64,000 bases of DNA, taken from Anagrus nilaparvatae (Eukaryota; Arthropoda; Insecta; Hymenoptera; Mymaridae). Under the pieces are notes generated by a model that ran no database searches, had not been told where the DNA came from, and worked only from the letters and a program-made list of their open reading frames with translations. Shown one piece after another: positions 47,208 through 58,933 of the stretch. The DNA lies in contig JAKSXM010000107.1 in assembly GCA_022575985.1 (NCBI GenBank), positions 744,001 to 808,000 on the forward strand, read 5' to 3'. Both the position numbers and the translations under genes were made by a program. Each line of letters starts with the position of its first letter. Position 1 is the stretch's first letter.

Positions 47208-47867
47208 TTATAGTTCACCAGGACGGTAATAACCCCGGGGCACAAAAACGTGCATGTGGTCCACCTCTTCTAAATCTGACCGGTGTTTTCGTATCTCTTC
47301 CATACATAGAATACAGTCTTGTGCCTTCCTGAAATCACAAGTCTTTTCCCCACATTCAAATTCAGTTTTTAGTGTTCTTCTGGTTAAAAAATGTTTTATG
47401 AAAATAAATTTGGGCGAATTTTCAGTATTATCCTCTGGGCTCCAATTCCTGTAGCGAAGGTGATAACACGTAACACACGTTGTCAATTTGTATGGATAAT
47501 TCAAATAAAATCCCCGACCGTGATTCGAGAAACTTTTGTATTTGTTGAGGTTTCTCGAACGAACTATTTCCACGGTGAGAGAATGTTGATAGTAATTTAA
47601 ACGGAAACCATCATTACCCCCGTACTCTTCTTCAAAGAGAGGCACCAGACACAGCGAACTCCTTCTTAAGTCGTCGCTTTCCGCCGGGTTAAAGATTTTC
47701 TCCTTTTCTCTAAGGATTTTATATACGTCTTTAAAGAAAGGATTCGCCAACAGGAGATGACAAATGGCCTCCATATAGTATCCTGGTTGCGTGAAGTTGT
47801 TATTGTAAGACGACATCTCCAGTCGTAATAAGGTCCTTATCAGGAAGTTGAAGATTGCTCCTTCACG
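47208..47867 (-). CDS. acc2 of element E, N-terminus cut off
   Basis: About 219 open codons, about 90% similar to acc2 of element A. They end in YYRPGEL at the stop 47208, which is probably the original C-terminus. The first ~30 residues are replaced by the LTR remnant at 47868. Cys pairs CVTC, C-x4-C and CILC, the SSLCLVPLFEEEYGG block and NWSPEDNTENSP are present. No start codon with an acceptor remains, so it is not expected to be expressed. Confidence 0.65.
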   Translation of the reverse strand, partial: REGAIFNFLIRTLLRLEMSSYNNNFTQPGYYMEAICHLLLANPFFKDVYKILREKEKIFNPAESDDLRRSSLCLVPLFEEEYGGNDGFRLNYYQHSLTVEIVRSRNLNKYKSFSNHGRGFYLNYPYKLTTCVTCYHLRYRNWSPEDNTENSPKFIFIKHFLTRRTLKTEFECGEKTCDFRKAQDCILCMEEIRKHRSDLEEVDHMHVFVPRGYYRPGEL

Positions 47868-48255
47868 GGGAAAAATTTAGAGAGTATAAGCTTAAGCTAC
47901 ACGGAGAAAAATTTAGAGACGGCACCTGACGTTACAGCTCCCAAGAGATGTATTGACCAGCCAAATATTGAGTGCAGGGTATAACATCTTATCATCGCGT
48001 CTATGAACATTTTTAACAATTGAAGAATCATCAGTATGGCGATAACGCCGGCACTGACAGTTCCAAAACTTATAAACCTGTGCCACAATCGTCTCCGTGC
48101 ACTTTCTGCTAACTGTTCTATTTCTTCCTGATTAAATAAATTCAACAGGCTCCCTCCTTGGTTGACTGTAGATGTTTCAGTCATACCTCTTGCTAAAGAG
48201 TTTAATAGAGCTGACTTTTCTAACGGGAAATTGATGTGATCCCGTATTTTTTGTA

Positions 48256-49322
48256 AGTAATTTTAAAAGATTTTAACAAAAACTCAAAAATTAAACTTCG
48301 GCGCGAGTACTGCGTGTGTATAGTTTGAGCTCAAAAAATATAAGGCCCCTACCAGCTTAAACCTGAGTATTTATGAAAAATTGATAAGAATAGTCTAGTT
48401 CCCTACTCTCCAAAATCTCCCACGCGCTGAACCCAATATGTCAATCCTCTATTGGTTGATAAGTTTCCCCAATAGTCAAAAACTCCCTCCTAGAGAAAAT
48501 GTCTATTATTATCTATTATTAGTTTCTCCCGTAAAAAATATAGAGTGGGAAAAATGATGACTCGGAACATCTCCCGATATTTAGGTGTATTTTTAAGCTG
48601 ATAGCGACTAATTTATGTATTTTTAAAATAAAAGGGCTAATTTAAATAACATTGTACACTGTAAAAAATATTGTGAAAAATGTAATTTTGAAGTTCCCAT
48701 TTTCATTATCCTAAACTTATGCTTATAATTTGTCAGCTACGGAAAACTTCTATATTCTATATTTTAATTTATAATGAATTGCAAACGTTAAAATTTAAAT
48801 TTAACAATGTAGCAATTTTCAGTTCCTAAAATTAAGTCATTTCTATTATCAAAATATTGAAATTCCTGACCCAATAAATCAGAACCAAGAATACTTCAGA
48901 GTTATTATTTATTTGGTACCTCTTAAGGCTTAAAAATTATTATTAACAAATTAATTAGAGTATTTCTTAGACCAATAAATTATTACTTAACACATAAAAA
49001 AAATTTTGTACTACCGTTTTTTATAATTTATTAGTTTAAGATTTACTTATTTGAATTTACTTGCTTATAATTCATTAGTTAAGTTTCTTTTTAGCTATAA
49101 GAGTTTCCTCTCGTATTAACTTATTAATTAAAAAAATATTTCTTAACTAACAAATTACTTCTCAATAAACATTTATGACCATTCAGTCCTGTAATTTTAT
49201 AAGCTAAGTTTATTATTCTTTTAAAGTTTATAAAATATAACCAAATAATATAATTATGAGTTTTCATTTTTTATTTTAAAAAAATATTTTGAATAAAAAA
49301 TTTTTGAAGATCCGGACGGTAC
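48256..49322 (-). mobile_element. LTR1 fragment (U3 part)
   Basis: Matches 15500-16556 and 46000-47191 and ends GACGGTACA at 49322. The R-U5 end is missing; it joins glycoprotein sequence at about 48252. TATA-like block near 48365. Its last ~350 bp are duplicated in inverted orientation at 49806-50154. Confidence 0.75.
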
Positions 49323-50154
49323 AATACCAATTCCAATTGTTGCTGATCGTGGTCAGCGAGCTGAGATAATATCGACGCCCCTAGCGAAAAAAACGCTTAT
49401 TCAAAATTCTAAGGAAAAAAACTCTAAGTGAAAGGTAAATGGAATACTACGCTACCTCAAATGTAGCGGCGAAGACGACGCTTACTCAATTTGGAGGCGA
49501 AGACTACTCCAACAAAATTTCCAAAACTCATATTTTGCTATGTTCTGTCGTACCGACTTTATTTAAATAACATTAAGTCGGTACGACAGAAAATAGCAAA
49601 ATATGAGTTTTGGAAATTTTGTTGGAGTAGTCTTCGCCTCCAAATTGAGTAAGCGTCGAAGCGTTGAGGTAGCGTAGTATTCCATTTACCTTTCACTTAG
49701 AGTTTTTTTCCTTAGAATTTTGAATAAGCGTTTTTTTCGCTAGGGGCGTCGATATTATCTCAGCTCGCTGACCACGATCAGCAACAATTGGAATTGGTAT
49801 TGTACCGTCCGGATCTTCAAAAATTTTTTATTCAAAATATTTTTTTAAAATAAAAAATGAAAACTCATAATTATATTATTTGGTTATATTTTATAAACTT
49901 TAAAAGAATAATAAACTTAGCTTATAAAATTACAGGACTGAATGGTCATAAATGTTTATTGAGAAGTAATTTGTTAGTTAAGAAATATTTTTTTAATTAA
50001 TAAGTTAATACGAGAGGAAACTCTTATAGCTAAAAAGAAACTTAACTAATGAATTATAAGCAAGTAAATTCAAATAAGTAAATCTTAAACTAATAAATTA
50101 TAAAAAACGGTAGTACAAAATTTTTTTTATGTGTTAAGTAATAATTTATTGGTC
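48975..50154. repeat. Near-perfect palindrome with ~590-bp arms
   Basis: 48975-49564 and 49565-50154 are inverted copies with very few differences. Each arm holds, from outside in, LTR1 sequence, about 50 bp of acc1 and half of a TA-flanked foldback element. The centre lies in TTTATTTAAATAA near 49560. See findings for the artefact question. Confidence 0.85.
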
Positions 50155-50270
50155 GAGTAAGCGTCGTCTTCGCCGCTAGATTTGAGGTAGCGTAGTATTC
50201 CATTTACCTTTCACTTAGAGTTTTTTTCCTTAGAATTTTGAATAAGCGTTTTTTTCGCTAGGGGCGTCGA
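49372..50270. mobile_element. TA-flanked foldback element in acc1 of element F
   Basis: Outer ends TCGACGCCCCTAGCG (49372) and its inverse (to 50270), with TA on both sides, as for Tc1/mariner-type elements. The ends continue as inverted repeats of about 115 bp. The centre has been expanded by the inverted copy of flanking DNA described in the previous entry. Confidence 0.7.
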
Positions 50271-50582
50271 TATGTCCTCAGAAAGTTATGTTTCTTCCGG
50301 GACTGGTCCTCAAATAGTGACACTAAGCTCATAGAACTTAGCGCCAACCCATACGGGTTCCGTAATAATATCCGGGCCACCGCTTGCACGTAATTAGCTG
50401 GCTGTTCTAATTCCTTCTTGACGTATTGCTTCTTTACCCTTTGCAAGGTTCGGATCAACGACGTTTTGTTTACTTGCGTTCTGACCAGATGAAGCTGTTT
50501 CAAGTTGGGCCTCGCTTTTGGAGAACCAACTACTGCGTCTGCTGCTAGAAGGGCTTCACGGATCATAATTACCTTTTTCATC
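50271..50582 (-). pseudogene. acc1 N-terminal half of element F
   Basis: The start ATG at 50580-50582 has GAGCAG directly before it (acceptor motif). Residues match MKKVIMIREALLAA..., NKTSLIRTLQRVKKQY, ANYVQAVARILLRNPYG; the part that follows in other copies (IYKVIGWK...ESDN) is deleted. Coding ends at the foldback element after LRTY. About 50 bp of the next block survive at 49323-49371. Confidence 0.65.
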
Positions 50583-50759
50583 TGCTCAAACAGAAATTTG
50601 TTTAGTGTAGGAAAATGTTTCTTATAACTAGAACTCCTATTATTTAAATCACACAAGAAAAATTTGCCAACACCCTTTTCTAATTCTACTTTGCTTAAAT
50701 TAATTTAACACACTAAGATATAGATTAAAATATATATATAAGATTTAGACGTAATATTA

Positions 50760-51180
50760 CTCAAAACTTTGCAATACTCAAAGAGTGATAACCCTCAGGA
50801 TGGACGAGATTATCTACGCGAGTGATAGGATTTTCTTTTAGACAAAGGTGGTTCAGAGGCAGTTGACGATTTAATGGTTGCCTTTCTATTATCTCTAACT
50901 CTCATTCCTCCGGTACTTCATCCCTCCTCAATGTTAACAACATCTGAGTAATTGATGCGAAACAAGCGCCTAAAAGATGTATCGACCAACCGAATATGGA
51001 GTGCAGAGTATAGCATCTTATCATTGTTCCTATGAACATTTTTAATAGTTGAAGAATCATTAGTATGACAATAACGCCGGCACTGAGGGTCCCAAAACTT
51101 ATAAATCTATGCCATAAACGCCTCTATGCACTTTCTGCCAGCTGTCCTATTTCTTTCTGGTTAAATAAATTCAACAGGCT
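50760..51180 (-). pseudogene. Glycoprotein C-terminus of element F, decayed
   Basis: Nucleotide similarity to 24027-24450 and 47935-48180 covers the stem, membrane anchor and tail, with several frameshifts and stops. It continues the glycoprotein fragment at 52546-53690 after an unrelated insert. Confidence 0.65.
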
Positions 51181-52545
51181 TTTAATTTTTTTCTTATTTT
51201 GTAAGGTTTTAAGAATATTATTTTATTTAAAAGGTAATTATAAATAAAATTTTTAAACTATCAAAATTCGTATTTAAAACTATAAAATTTTTTATTTATT
51301 TACAACTTTAATTTATTAAACAAAATTATCTATGCCAACTATTAAAAACGTTCATGTATACTCTCTTCGTTTCTCCCTGATGATTACTAGATCCATAGAT
51401 CCCCCTTTTTCCGGTAAAATTACCGTCTCGGCGTCGTAAGTTACCTCTTGTTTTACTAATTGACTGTACTTTACTGTTCGCTGAATTTCTTTTAAGTATT
51501 TTGTTTCTTATACTTGTATTTTTAAATCTCCTTAATTAGCCTTTTGTTGTGGTCTCTGAAACTTTCTACCTCGTCGATCAAAAATTCTATAGTCCGTTTA
51601 TGATGTTTAGATTACCTGTGCCTTTTGTGATGATGGTATAAACGTTCTCGTCTTGAGCTGACTTCCTCAGATCTGCGGCGATACACTAAAACGAAGAAAC
51701 GAAAAGTCTGGCACAGACCAACATCAATTTGTCGTTTGTGGTCAACTTTGTTACAACCCTTTTTTCGTCTTCTCCTTTCTAATTTTCCAACAAACCAGCA
51801 CATCTTGTCTTTTTCTTTGTAGGTAAAGAGTATTGGATTTTTGAAATACACTAGAATTTTTTCTATTTCTTCGATGAAAAAAATTACAAACTGGCTAATC
51901 ATACCCACTATAGTCTTAATCAACTGGGATGACGTTTTGCGTAATAAATAAACGTTTTTAATAAATAAAATGAAAGAAAAATTTTAGATTTTATATATTA
52001 TTAGTATAAATGTAACACAAAGACAAAATAGACTCAAATTAAATGATTCTATTAAGTATTTTCTACATCAACAAATATAAAAAGGTCTAATAATGACAAG
52101 CAATGCCTTGTAAAATATTAATCAAGCTCTTATCAACTCAACGAGCGTTGGCCCACGTAATCCAAGACTTTGGCGTAGACTTCCCCCATACAGAATCAGT
52201 AGATGATTAAAGGTCTTTCAAGTGCATGGAGACCTTTCTTCAAAGGTGTCCAATATTCTGGTAAGCTCCCTGTAAGTCTTGGGGTTGTCTGAAAGAACTG
52301 AAATCAAACGGACACGATAAGTATTTAATCTTATCCTTTAGTTGTCATATCGTCGAACCAGGATATTCCAAACAACTTTATAGTTGGCTGCAGTGATTTG
52401 TAGGCTACCTAGCCTTTTGCTAGCTTTGTCCCTGAGGCTGAAGAAAAGGTGCTGCAACAAGATGACGTCATTTATCTGTCGGTCCCCAGCAACTCTAGCC
52501 TGAAAAATTTTCGAAAATTATTTGCGATTAAAACTTTGCGAAAAA
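51181..52545. other. Insert splitting the glycoprotein of element F
   Basis: Contents are mixed. On the minus strand 51612-51923 reads a basic frame whose KNP...KEKDK...KLERRR part resembles the N-terminus of ORF X. 51370-51500 has another short open frame of unknown nature. 52090-52250 is similar to the inverse of LTR3 (GGGCCAACGC). The borders show no clear target duplication, so I cannot name the element. Confidence 0.45.
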
Positions 52546-53690
52546 TATTTTTTTTCGTGAAGCAAGTTCAGTTCAATCGCTAAGCACTTGAAAGTATGTA
52601 CGATCTCGCCTGCTACGATTGCGGTGTAACCACTACCTATGAAGTTGTAGGCAAATTGATCAGGAGAATCGACTGCTATTGCTAGGCTGTTTTTGATGGT
52701 TTCTCTCTCTAGATTGCACCTCTGAGTAACTACATACAAATATAATTGTGTGATTTGCTTTTTAATATGACGTTCTACATATACAAATTTAGATTTAACA
52801 TATAAAAATAAATCCATGTTTTTGACAGTGGTAAACTTTCCTGTGAACGGTGTGAGTATTCCTTTAGTATCAATAATCAAGAGTTTCGGATGAAAAGATT
52901 TTATGAAAATATGCCCGCAGTGGCTTTCAAAACCTTTTACGGTGAGGGCAAAGGTCAAATCCTCGTTTTCGACGGAATATATAGTTTGTACTTCCAGCAT
53001 GGTCTTGACTGTAATCTTTATAGCTTTTCCTTCATATAATAGACTATACTTGTCGAAAATGCATCTATCTTGAGGTAGAGGACCCCAGAACGTATTTCCT
53101 CCTTCCATATCTAAACATTTCCCTTCCGTTACCTTGCACCGAGTTCCAGAGGCTAAGTGTATCTGATCATTGTTTAAATTTACATCCGCCCAGTATTCAG
53201 TCAGTGTAATTTTTACATATTTCTGGACTAATACGTCAGTCCAGCTGCTGTAATGATCATCTTAGGGTGCAGGGTAACAGCTTCCGTCGACTACTCTACC
53301 TGCGAAGTCTTGACTATAGGTCTGGGTCGAGTTTACTTTGACTCCTGCGATAGCATGAGTTCTCAATAGTCTAATTATTCCTGTGACATGCAGTTGTTGG
53401 CAAGCATCTTTCCCAAGTTCATAGTTGAAGTTTCGTATGGAATTTTCAACAGGAATCGTGTGGCTAAACATTACACATTTTCTAACTTTACGATAGATTT
53501 CTATTTTACACTGAAAGACGGATATTTGTGTAAAATCTACCATTTGTAAGACTTGTATTTCTAGTTCTTGAGTCTAAATCTTTGGTATTGGAATGTCGCA
53601 GGGGCCAACTTCTAATAACGAGATATTAGTTATATTAAGGATTTGGGACCTACAGTCATAATCTATTATCTGATGGCTAGGTTGTTGTTT
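52546..53690 (-). pseudogene. Glycoprotein N-terminal two thirds of element F
   Basis: One reading frame from about 53690 to 52546, interrupted by in-frame stops near 53573 and 53269. It is the most complete ectodomain in the window. In order: an N-terminal CDIP block, ISVFQCKIEIYRKVR, DFAGRVVDGSCYP, GNTFWGPLPQDRC, LTFALTVKGFESHCG, KSKFVYVERHIKKQ and a SPDQFAYNFIGSGYTAIVAG block before the cut at about 52546. The Cys pattern and blocks are those of the chuvirus / BEL-Pao glycoprotein. ORF X overlaps its 5' end in another frame. Confidence 0.7.
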
Positions 53691-53725
53691 TATTTTTTTT
53701 AATAAAGTTATTAATGACTTATTTT

Positions 53726-53998
53726 ATTTACAGCAATTTACAGTCCCCTTTGAAACTCTTTCTTTCAACGAGTTTTCTAGTTGAGAAATTTCCCGTTGGC
53801 AATTTAAAATATTTGCTTCTAGGTTTCGATTAAGCTTTTGCTGATATTTTTTGCAATCTTCATGGGTTATGTAGTTATTATCCTTTCCCCAGTTTAATCA
53901 TATAGCCCTAGTTACTGGTGTTAATTCTTCAGCTTTTTCGACTTCTTGCAAAAATAATTGCCTCTTGCGTTCTCTATAAGTGGTCAGCGTGGAGGGGA
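53726..53998 (-). pseudogene. ORF X, C-terminal half, element F
   Basis: About 90 codons with one in-frame stop near 53900, homologous to residues ~140-230 of ORF X of element A (blocks EVEKAEELTP, YITHEDCKKYQQKLNRNL, CQREISQLEN). The frame ends at TAA 53726-53728, just inside the beginning of the glycoprotein region in another frame. This fixes the order X then glycoprotein. Confidence 0.55.
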
Positions 53999-53999
53999 G

Positions 54000-56900
54000 T
54001 TATCGGGAAATTCAAAGTAACTGTCAACCCTAAACTGTAAATTAAAGACTATTTAATTTAAATTAAATTAAAATTTAATTAAATTTAAACTACATCCAAA
54101 AAACTTACACCTTTAAAAAAAATTTTTTTTTTTAAATTTTCCAAAATTGCATGTATTTCACTGAGAAAAATTTCTCGATGGTAATTTTTATTTGAATCCC
54201 AATATTCCTTAATTTCCCATTTTTTTAAATTTGGATTTTTTTACATTTCAATGCTTATGCGTGAAAAATATTAAAACAAAAATTTTTAAATTAATTTGCA
54301 GGGCCAAGAAAGAAAGCATTTACTCCGTAATAATTGCAAATCTGAATTTTTATAACTTGAAATTAAATTACTGTACCCTGTAGGTATAGTAAAAACAAAT
54401 ATAAATACGAATCCAGATTATGCTATTCAGATGCCTCTTTAATTAAACTCTAACTGTTTTAATTTTACATGAATCATTTGAAATCTTTAAGATTAGTTTA
54501 TAAACTTTTTCTACTAACTACATTTTAAGTTACTTTTACGGTATAGATATCTATATTTATTTAATAAATATAACTTTTGAATTGCATAAGTATAAGCATG
54601 TTAGGCATTAATAATGTTATGAACGATATAAACAAACTCTTATTCTAATTGGAGAGGCCTGGAGACTAACTATGGCTTGTAGAATTTCGCAACATCTTGA
54701 GTATAGTTGGAATTTAAAGCCATACTCAATTAAGTCATTTTGTATATTTAACTCTAAATCAGCATAGGTAGTAAAAAATTAATAAAAAAATCTCATTAAT
54801 TTATTTAGAAAAACTAACTGATTCCATATTTTTAGCAGTGATGAAAGGCATATTAGATACAACTGAAAAGTTACACAATGATTTCAGAATAAGCCAAAAA
54901 AAGTACAAAATTATTTTTATAATGAAATAACCAAATTATTATGAAAATTAATACGTAAGTCAAACATTTTGTTCATTAAAAATTAATTAAAAGTTTTTGT
55001 ATTCAAATAAATATGCAGATTTATAACGTAGAAAACAAAAATACTTTTAAAATAAATAAATAAAAATAATAGACTAAATTGGTATAAAATTTTTATTTTG
55101 TTTTAGGTTAACGGTACAGAAAATAAAGGTTTCACGAAATACAATTTTAAAGAATATTTAAAATATATGGTACATAAATTATATAAAAGATTTTGTTTTC
55201 TTTTTGTTTTGTAAAGTATTAACATATAAATAAAAATAAATGTTTTAAAATTTTTAAAAGTTTTAACAATAGGATTTTATTAATTTTATTACCTTTTCAT
55301 ATTACACTTGCATTTAACATGATCAATCATAGTCCTTTTTTTTTTTATTCAAAACCTAAAATATTTATTTTTTACATCGAATTCATCTGTCCAAGAATAA
55401 TTGAATAGGCGCTAATCAACATTTCTGAAAAAGCAAATCTGGTAAAAATTTTTAAGATACTCATTTATATCCTTAATTCTTAAATATATCTGGCATCACA
55501 GAGAAGATAAGAATTTTGAGCCAGACTAAACCCAAATTACAAGCTATTAGTTATAGATCAAATTATGTTTGTTATGTTAAAAAACTTTTTTGATACTCCT
55601 TGTTTATATCTACAGGCATCCGGAGAATAAGACAATATTGTTTAATATTAGGTGAGTTTTCTCATGTAACCCATGGGCGCTAGATGAAAGGACCCAAAGT
55701 ACCGTGTTATTTAAGTGAGGCTAAATCAAATTCTTATACATGTAAAATAAGATCTGAAAAATTGGGTCTGGCTCAATTATTTAGCCTCAGTAATTAATAT
55801 AGGCATTATTTAATTAAATAATCGTAAAAAATTAAATTTCAAACTACATGTATTCAAAATTTTTTATCTAAGGCAAAAATATAATTTATAATATTAATTT
55901 CAAATTTTCCTCAATTTTTAACCTGAAACCAAATTATGCTTGGGGTCCTTTCATCTAGCGTCCATGATGTAACCTTTCAAATAACTTCACAAATAAACCA
56001 AATTAATTTTGGTCAATCACATGCTCATGCCTGTCTAAGGTTCTAATTTTAAGCTTTATGAACTGCAATTTTTTATCAATGATCTTTCGTACATGATAGT
56101 TAATATACATTGTTGATTAAAAACAGTTTATTTTTTAATTCATTGCCTAAAATAAAATTTCCATCATAAAAATAAATATTTTAGATTTAAAACTACGTTT
56201 TAAATTTCCAGAAATTTATTACTCGTTTATTAATCTGGGATAATTTGTGATAAATAATAATTTTAATTCAAAGCACGGTGTTAAGATTTTTTTTAAAATT
56301 GAATTTTGTTTGATTACGCACAGCTGAATCTTCCAAAAGAGGAATGTAAAATTTTTGGAAATTTTAAGAATAAAAAAGTTTTTAAAGCATAAAAACTGTG
56401 ATTTTCTTAGCAATTTAAAGACTGTTTATTTTTGGCTAAATATGGGTATTCGATTCTTTGCCTAAGTTTTGTCATAAAAAATAAAATATAAAATAGCAGT
56501 ACAGAAGCACTTTTTAGACAAAAAATTATGAAGTAAACTGAAAGTTTTTTGTTTAAATTACTTGTTTGCACCACTCGTTGTTACAAAACCTTGAAAAAAA
56601 AACTCAAAATTTCTGCTTAACTCAAATTTTTATCGAAATGAAAAACTTCACTTTAAAATAAAAGCTGATCTATACTAGAATAAAATTGCTACCACTTTTT
56701 ATGGAAATACGCTATTGGTGTATGTCCAAACAGACCTTGAAAGAAAGGTTTATTTTTTTTTTAATGCATGCAACTCCAAGAATGCGTGCCCATATAATTC
56801 ATTTTGAGTTCATATTTGAATGCAACAACCCTTAAATGTTTGCCCAAGTAATTTATATAGTTTTTTTGGTTCAAAAAAGGAATTTTGGCAGCTAGCTGAC

Positions 56901-57900
56901 AGCTGTCAACTATTGAAATTGAATATTGAGTTCAGATTTAGAATTATTATCAATCGCAGAAATATATTGTATAAGTTATTAAAATAAACTTTTATAAATA
57001 TAAATTCAATAAAAACTAATAATTATTCCAATAATTAATTAAATTTATTAACTTAATCTTAATTTATTTCAAGTCTCTTTTTAGAGATCAATTTGGATAT
57101 TGGATATATTTTATATATTTGCCAATGGAGTATTAAAAAAAAAAACCTTAGCACATTTTATTCTACATTAGGTCGGATTTTATTTTCAAGTAAAGTTTTT
57201 TTTTGATAAAAATTTAAGTCCCGCAGATTTTTCAACTTTTTTTCACGGATATGCAACAATCTTTATCTTGGATGTCTATTTAACCCAAAAATCTTTATCT
57301 TCTAACATTTAGGCTTACGTCTCTATTTTATATGTCTGGAAAGTCCTTTAGAATAAAAAAAAGTTATCGTGTATGTTTTTTTGTCTTTATTAAATTCTAA
57401 ATATTTTTATTTTATTTATTTTTTTTTACTTATCTAATATCTTTGTAGATTTTTAATTTTTTATTTAATTTTTAATTTTTATCAATTACATAGCCAAAAG
57501 TTTTATATCAACATTATATAAAAAAATATTATAATATAATATAGTTTAAATTGAATTTCCAAGTGATATTTAATTCTTACAGTGTGCCAATGCACACTTG
57601 AAAAAATAAAACGTACAAGGTGCTTGCAAATATTCAGGACTTTTGCATGGATATTAACGAAAAGTCATTATTAAATTTTTCAATTTTTTTGGCATTCTTA
57701 TAGTATATTTTTAAAGCATTTGTAACCCTGAGATTAATTTTGTGATTATTGACTGTTTCAAAAAATACATAATATAATTCGAAGTAACCTATACGATAAG
57801 TAAAGCGACCTGAATTGTGCATACTCAATAGTGCACAATCCGAAATCAGTCATGGAGAATTCACGAATGTTTTCACAGTTGCTGTTATACAAATTTAAAT
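54000..57900. other. AT-rich DNA without recognisable genes
   Basis: No coding frame with plausible content. It includes the inverted-repeat element at 55664-55973. Confidence 0.5.
55664..55973. mobile_element. MITE-like inverted-repeat element (310 bp)
   Basis: ATGTAACCCATGGGCGCTAG at the left is matched, with a few changes, by the inverse at the right end (CTAGCGTCCATGATGTAAC); about 30 bp each. Non-coding. Confidence 0.65.
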
Positions 57901-57904
57901 GTAT

Positions 57905-58440
57905 TGAAAATCGTTTGTTTCAAATATAAAAAGAAATTTTTTCATATCTAGGACACCCGATATGTATTTTACTCCATAACGAAATTTTTGAGGCTTTTTC
58001 ATATATAAAATAGCAGATAATATAGATTAAAATTTTTGCAGCTTCTTCATATTGTAGACAGCGAATATGAATTTATTGTAAAGTGAAATTTTTAAAATTT
58101 TTGGTTTTTTCATATCTAGAACAGCCGATATGTATTTTACTCCAGAATGAAAATTTTGAGGTTTTTCATATATAAGACAGCCGAAAAAATTTCAAATATA
58201 CCAATCTATATTGTCGGTTGTTTATAAATGATATTTTATATATGAAAAAACTTTTAAAATTTCACTATAATGCTTATTGGCTGTCTAAAAAATGAAAAAA
58301 AAATCAAAAACTTCAATCTATATTGTCGGCATTTTTATACATGAAAAAACCCTAAAAATTTCATTTTGGAATAAAATAGATCTCAGCTGTTTTGTATATA
58401 AAAAAACAGAAATTTCACTCTAAAGTAACATATTCATATT
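57905..58440. repeat. Degenerate foldback/tandem array
   Basis: Repeated blocks TTTTTCATATATAAAA, CCGATATGTATTTTACTCCA and their inverses occur several times in both orientations. Probably a decayed foldback element. Confidence 0.5.
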
Positions 58441-58933
58441 GACTTAAATTATTCTGCTAAATTCAATTCATATATTTCAATTCAATCATTGTATAAAAAC
58501 AATTGAAATTACAATATTTATATAAAACAGGACACTTTTTGAAGAAAATTTTTGCTGGCGTATATTCTGCTTCAGTGAATACTAATATCTGAATGCTATA
58601 ATTTTAATTTTATTTTAATTTTAATTTAGTTTAGAAATTTTATATTATTTTTATTCTAATTTCCAACTTACAAACTTGTTCGCTCTCAATTTACCGCAGT
58701 AAGCTTACTACCGTAAGGTCACCTACACAGGAAAAAATTTTATGTTGTATTGACAAATAACTTTGTTGAAATATGTCAAAAAAGTATTGGTTGAATTGTC
58801 ATAGTTGACTTAGTTAATTCAAAGTAGTATTAATATTTTAAGTATTTTGTTAAGGACTTATGACCCCAATTGGAAAAAAAAGCAAATATCCACATTACCG
58901 ACGCTATTTTTTTTTTTATAGTTTGCAGTTTAA

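Larger units (their letters stand above)
43731..47934 (-). mobile_element. Element E: LTR1 element inserted in the glycoprotein gene of D
   Basis: The 3' LTR is 43731-45178 (TGTCAAATTA...AACGTTACA), with polypurine tract at 45179-45192. The internal region keeps only the acc2 end and spacer. 47868-47934 is a 67-bp remnant of the other LTR with the same terminal sequence. The target duplication GCTC is intact (43727-43730 and 47935-47938). Gag, pol, glycoprotein and acc1 are all deleted. GTAAGT lies at the complement of 43901-43906. Confidence 0.85.
43513..48250 (-). pseudogene. Glycoprotein C-terminus of element D, split by element E
   Basis: The block 48250-47935 encodes the stem and membrane anchor (RFISFGTVSAGVIAILMILQ) of the chuvirus / BEL-Pao type glycoprotein. 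The block 43730-43513 encodes the remainder of the tail (LEIIERQPLNHPLPQ... to ...GYHSLGITKF). Element E lies between them, with GCTC at both junctions, and the frame matches the uninterrupted copy at 24027. The ectodomain is cut at 48250 by another LTR. Non-functional. Confidence 0.75.

Noticed and set aside
51612..51923. Basic 103-codon frame with a hydrophobic start, considered as a new membrane protein
   Set aside because: Its basic part resembles ORF X and it lies in a mixed insert with other repeat pieces; more likely a decayed ORF X.
53990..54120. An LTR or target duplication closing element F on the right
   Set aside because: No LTR1 end, primer-binding site or duplication could be found; the element is simply truncated here.
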